19,425 nucleotides of DNA from the NCBI GenBank assembly GCA_905214155.1, contig CAJMLC010000013.1, positions 1 through 19,425 on the forward strand. The letters are read 5' to 3'. Both the position numbers and the translations under genes were made by a program. The notes beneath the pieces were generated by a model. It saw only the letters and a list, made by a program, of their open reading frames with translations. It did not search any database and was not told the origin of the DNA. Below, piece by piece: positions 17,262 through 19,425 of the stretch. Source of the DNA: an uncultured bacterium. GTDB taxonomy: Bacteria; Bacillota; Clostridia; Oscillospirales; Oscillospiraceae. Each line of letters begins with the position of its first letter. The first letter of the stretch is position 1.

Positions 17262-17290
17262 ACCCCTTGCAAACCGCAAGGGGTTGTGTT
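17262..17290 (+). terminator. Stem-loop after the aminotransferase gene, probable weak terminator
   Basis: ACCCCTTGC-AAACC-GCAAGGGGT makes a perfect 9-bp stem 20 nt after the stop, followed by TTGTGTT rather than a clean T run. The same bases provide the -35 box of the next promoter. Confidence 0.6.
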
Positions 17291-17295
17291 ATACT
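17267..17295 (+). promoter_or_regulatory. Promoter of the cobalamin riboswitch transcript
   Basis: -35 TTGCAA (17267-17272), a 17-bp spacer and an extended -10 TGTTATACT (TATACT 17290-17295). It lies within the stem-loop that follows the aminotransferase gene. The start is near 17302, just before the riboswitch aptamer. Confidence 0.75.
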
Positions 17296-17302
17296 AGATT
17301 CA

Positions 17303-17430
17303 ACGAAATAGAACTGGATGGTTCGTGCGGGTCAGTCCGCAGGCGGAATGGGGTGAGAGTCCCCGCGAGTCGGTCACTGTGATGCGTCCTTGAGACGATA
17401 AGTCAGGTCAGCTGAGAACCATGCAGGGCC
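17303..17430 (+). ncRNA. Cobalamin riboswitch aptamer (atypical)
   Basis: Conserved cobalamin-aptamer elements appear in the right order: GGAATGGGGTGAGAGTCCCC (17345-17364), which gives the P5/L5 hairpin GGGG-TGAGAGT-CCCC; then GGTCACTGTGA (17372-17382), matching the CCnCnACTGTGA core; then AAGTCAGG (17400-17407), the start of the B12 box. ATGGTTC (17318-17324) pairs perfectly with GAACCAT (17416-17422) and closes the domain. The B12 box continues as TCAGCTG instead of the usual ANACCTGCC, so it is a variant. The exact limits and subclass (adenosyl or methyl/hydroxo form) cannot be fixed by eye. An intrinsic terminator follows, so repression by ligand through termination is likely. Confidence 0.82.
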
Positions 17431-17477
17431 TGTGCCACGACCGCAGCCGAAGGAACACATCACGATAGGTGTATTGT

Positions 17478-17510
17478 ATCCGTGCGGTTCGTTGGCCGCA
17501 CGGATTTTTT
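17478..17510 (+). terminator. Riboswitch-controlled intrinsic terminator
   Basis: ATCCGTGCGG (17478-17487) pairs with CCGCACGGAT (17496-17505) and is followed by TTTTTT. ACCGCA (17440-17445) can pair with TGCGGT (17483-17488) in the terminator's left arm, a possible antiterminator formed when no ligand is bound. Confidence 0.88.
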
Positions 17511-17680
17511 GTCTGCTCCGGCGGGTATTGGGAGCCTGCCGCTGCGAATATACGAGTTTCAGCAGCTCGATCTCCTCTTTTGGCAGTCAAGACCTCTGCA
17601 CGTCCCCCTGTGCAGACCTGCCGCAATGACGCATGGGCGCTTGCCGTTTGGGAACCGGCAGGCGCCCAGCGTGCGTTTAT
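17511..17680. other. Gene-free stretch with two hairpins between the riboswitch and the repeat element
   Basis: No convincing gene. It holds TCTGCAC/GTGCAGA (17595-17601, 17610-17616) and a long hairpin TGGGCGCTTGCCG/CGGCAGGCGCCCA (17634-17646, 17656-17668, one wobble) that ends 12 bp before the inverted-repeat element. It may be part of the same mobile or repeat structure. Confidence 0.5.
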
Positions 17681-17903
17681 AGGGCAGCGACACACCATTG
17701 GAGCTGCGGCCTTTGACGGATCTTTTGTCCCAGAGCTTCGCTTTGAAAAACTTGAAATATTGCGCAGCCGTTGGCGACGAAGGAGCCTTACGGATGCGGC
17801 AATGCCCCTCGCGGGTACACAAAGGATGTCTGCGTTTTCCAAATCTCGCTCTGAAACAAAATCTCTCGCCAAATGTCCTTGCACAATGGTGTGGCGCTGC
17901 CCT
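17681..17903. mobile_element. MITE-like element, 223 bp with 20-bp terminal inverted repeats
   Basis: The left end AGGGCAGCGACACACCATTG (17681-17700) and the reverse complement of the right end (17884-17903) match at 19 of 20 bases. Weaker inverted similarity continues about 50 bases inward on both sides (TTTTGTCCCAGAGC against TTTTGTTTCAGAGC). No transposase is encoded, and no target duplication is obvious. The middle (17762-17840) is copy B of the dispersed repeat. It could be a non-autonomous transposable element or a large structured RNA or DNA hairpin. The plus-strand open frame through it is not gene-like. Confidence 0.65.
17762..17840 (+). repeat. Dispersed repeat, copy B (core of the MITE-like element)
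   Basis: It matches the minus strand of 4770-4851 along most of its length, including GCGCAGC, GCGACGAAGGAGC, TTAC, GATGCGGC, TGCCCCT, GCGGGTAC and TCTGCG. The two copies are inverted relative to each other and 13 kb apart. Confidence 0.75.
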
Positions 17904-17906
17904 GTC

Positions 17907-17948
17907 TTTCACATGAAATCTGTATAAAAAATGTGCGTTTTCACATGA
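17907..17948 (+). promoter_or_regulatory. Direct repeats flanking a -10-like box upstream of the alcohol dehydrogenase gene
   Basis: TTTCACATGA occurs at 17907-17916 and again at 17939-17948, exactly 32 bp apart. TATAAA (17923-17928), a possible -10, lies between them, and ATGTG (17931-17935) forms an inverted partner for each CACAT. No good -35 is seen, so an activator-dependent or repressed promoter is possible. The left repeat starts 4 bp after the MITE-like element. Confidence 0.5.
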
Positions 17949-17981
17949 TAAAGCGAGAAAATTCCGGAAGGAGAAAACGCA

Positions 17982-19040
17982 ATGAAAGCATTTGCAATGT
18001 TGGGGCTGAACCGGGTCGGCTGGATCGAAAAGCCGCGGCCAAGCTGCGGACCGCTGGATGCGATCGTCCGTCCGATCGCCGTTTCGCCGTGCACGAGCGA
18101 TGTCCACACGGTGTTTGAAGGGGCGCTGGGCGACCGGCGCGACATGATCCTTGGGCACGAGGCCGTCGGTGAGGTCGTGGAGGTCGGGGCGCTCGTCCGC
18201 GATTTTCGCCCGGGCGACCGCGTCATCGTCACGGCCATCACGCCGGATTGGGGCTCGCTTGAGGCACAGCGCGGCTATGCGATGCACTCGGGCGGGATGC
18301 TCGCGGGCTGGAAATTTTCAAACTTCAAGGACGGCGTTTTCGCCGAATTCTTCCACGTCAACGAGGCGGACGCGAACCTGGCCCGTCTGCCGGAGGGTAT
18401 GGAGCCGGGCGCGGCGGCGATGCTCTGCGACATGATGCCGACGGGGCTGCATGCGGCGGAGCTGGCCGAGGTGCAGTTCGGCGAGGATGTGGCCGTCATC
18501 GGCATCGGGCCGGTCGGATTGATGGCCGTCGCCGGGTGCCGGCTGCGCGGCGCGGCGAACATCTACGCCGTCGGCACGCGGGCCAAGTGCCGCGAGGTCG
18601 CCGCGGCCTACGGCGCAAATCACTTCCTCAGCTACCGCGACGGCAATCTGGCCGAGCAGATCCTGGTGCAGACGCAGGGGCGCGGCGTGGACAAGGTCTG
18701 CATCGCGGGCGGCGGCGCGGACACATTCGACGCGGCCATCCGCATGGTCAAGCCGGGCGGGATCGTCGCCTCGGTCAACTATCTCGGCGAGGGCAATTTT
18801 GTGAACATTCCGCGCGCGGAATGGGGCTGCGGCATGGCGCACAAGCAAATCCGCGGCGGGCTGATGCCCGGCGGGCGACTCCGCGCGGAGCGCCTCGCCG
18901 CGATGGTCGAGACTGGGCGCATTGATCCGAGCCTGATGATCACGCACCGGTTCCATGGCTTCGGGCACATCGAGGAGGCGCTGCTCCTGATGAAAAACAA
19001 GCCCGCCGACCTTATCAAACCGGTCGTCTATCTGGATTAA
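17982..19040 (+). CDS. NADP-dependent secondary alcohol dehydrogenase, zinc type
   Basis: A 352-residue medium-chain dehydrogenase very close to the Clostridium beijerinckii and Thermoanaerobacter secondary (isopropanol) alcohol dehydrogenases, which interconvert 2-alcohols and ketones (acetone, 2-butanone) or aldehydes with NADP(H). The start MKAFAMLGLNRVGWIEKPRP, SPCTSDVHTVFEGALGDRRD and AGWKFSNFKDGVF match that group. The catalytic zinc ligands C37, H59 and D150 are in the same positions as in the C. beijerinckii enzyme, with E60 beside them. The Rossmann motif GIGPVG is followed by G198-T199-R200 and Y218, the NADP phosphate site (Ser199 in the reference enzyme, here Thr). GGAAGGAG precedes the ATG at 17982. 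It is the first gene after the cobalamin riboswitch, 471 bp past its terminator, but may have its own promoter. A strong terminator follows. Confidence 0.93.
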   Translation: MKAFAMLGLNRVGWIEKPRPSCGPLDAIVRPIAVSPCTSDVHTVFEGALGDRRDMILGHEAVGEVVEVGALVRDFRPGDRVIVTAITPDWGSLEAQRGYAMHSGGMLAGWKFSNFKDGVFAEFFHVNEADANLARLPEGMEPGAAAMLCDMMPTGLHAAELAEVQFGEDVAVIGIGPVGLMAVAGCRLRGAANIYAVGTRAKCREVAAAYGANHFLSYRDGNLAEQILVQTQGRGVDKVCIAGGGADTFDAAIRMVKPGGIVASVNYLGEGNFVNIPRAEWGCGMAHKQIRGGLMPGGRLRAERLAAMVETGRIDPSLMITHRFHGFGHIEEALLLMKNKPADLIKPVVYLD

Positions 19041-19080
19041 AATCATCCCCCATTTCAGACGAAATGGGGGATGATTTTTA
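19039..19080. terminator. Bidirectional intrinsic terminator after the alcohol dehydrogenase gene
   Basis: A perfect 18-bp stem (19039-19056 with 19061-19078, loop AGAC) overlaps the stop codon and has A and T runs at both ends, so it can work in either direction. Confidence 0.93.
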
Positions 19081-19425
19081 GACCGGCGTACAATCAAATT
19101 CGTAGGAGCCGATGCCCACATCGCCTCGTCCCCGCCGCAACGGAAAGCCTCCCCTGTGCAAGGTAGCGAAGCGGCGGCGCAGTGTTGAATGACAGCCCGG
19201 TGGGCTGTCAGACCCGCGCCGTGACCGAGCCGCAGCGAGACGGTGGCATTTGCGAAGCAAATGACGGAGAGGTTGTCAATGTTGTTACGTTCAAACCTCT
19301 CAGCCGGGCGCGTAAGGAACGCGCACCCGGCATACCCCGCGGTATGATGCGGGGCAAGTCACGGTTTGCACCGTGACAAACGCCTGCGGGCGTTCCGGGG
19401 CGCGGTTCTGATATGCCACCGGCAT
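19081..19425. repeat. Gene-free region with an array of eight short hairpins
   Basis: No gene is supported. Consecutive hairpins are at 19190-19210 (TGACAGCCC arms), 19247-19263 (CATTTGC arms), 19267-19301 (GAGAGGTT arms), 19304-19330 (GCGCGT inner arms), 19331-19346 (CATACC), 19358-19377 (GTCACGGT), 19379-19394 (AACGCC) and 19413-19425 (ATGCC, reaching the edge). Most have 3-5 nt loops. GCCTCCCCTGTGCAAGG (19148-19164) and GGTGGCATTTGCGAAGC look like fragments of the repeats common in gut Clostridia. Confidence 0.7.

Noticed and set aside
17516..17580. Minus-strand reading KEEIELLKLVYSQRQ that looks locally protein-like
   Set aside because: It is only about 15 coding-like residues after a stop, with no start codon or ribosome site. 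I cannot support a gene remnant.
17469..17927. A 152-codon plus-strand frame and a 242-codon minus-strand frame (17559-18287) across the repeat element
   Set aside because: They run through a terminator or an inverted-repeat element, have no Shine-Dalgarno site, and show no coding character.

Overview
The window looks like chromosomal DNA from a GC-rich anaerobic Clostridia, most like the Oscillospiraceae/Ruminococcaceae of the gut. The grounds are an anaerobic (class III) ribonucleotide reductase with NrdR-type boxes, a Clostridium/Thermoanaerobacter-type NADP secondary alcohol dehydrogenase, Gram-positive Shine-Dalgarno sites (AAGGAG/GGAGG), a secA-pgeF operon, strong G/C third-position bias, and GC-rich hairpin repeats between genes. 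The family-level guess is inference. There are 14 protein genes, one cut by the left edge. I see no tRNA, rRNA, CRISPR array, phage gene or transposase.

Layout. Minus strand 1-601 is the start of nrdD, with a consensus promoter and two NrdR boxes. Next is a minus-strand TIGR04255-family gene (864-1649), whose terminator stem contains a third near-perfect NrdR-like palindrome. Divergent from it is a plus-strand operon, 1784-4681: PAP2 phosphatase, membrane-anchored alpha/beta hydrolase, DUF2804 protein, each overlapping the next, ending at a strong terminator. Positions 4726-4934 are a repeat mosaic. On the minus strand follow a six-TM protein fused to a 2-oxo-acid dehydrogenase acyltransferase-like domain (4975-6387, probably leaderless) and the operon secA - pgeF - peptide-type substrate-binding lipoprotein (11695 down to 6505). 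Divergent from secA is a plus-strand operon HAD phosphatase - TauE/SafE permease - aspartate/glutamate racemase (11880-14234). Two monocistronic plus-strand genes follow: a dicarboxylate/amino-acid:cation symporter (14508-15755) and a type Ic aspartate aminotransferase (15965-17242).

The most interesting part is 17243-17981. A promoter with good -35 and -10 boxes drives a cobalamin-riboswitch-like leader that ends in a clean intrinsic terminator. No cobalamin gene follows. Instead there is a hairpin-rich stretch, a 223-bp element with 20-bp terminal inverted repeats (MITE-like), and then a secondary alcohol dehydrogenase gene (17982-19040). Part of the element's core recurs inverted at 4770-4851, so it belongs to a dispersed repeat family. 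The last 240 bases are a run of eight short hairpins with no gene.

Functional links. The racemase, symporter and aspartate aminotransferase sit in a row and all plausibly handle aspartate, glutamate or C4-dicarboxylates, but they have separate promoters or terminators. secA-pgeF-SBP is an envelope and secretion operon. The PAP2/hydrolase/DUF2804 trio may act on lipids (inference).
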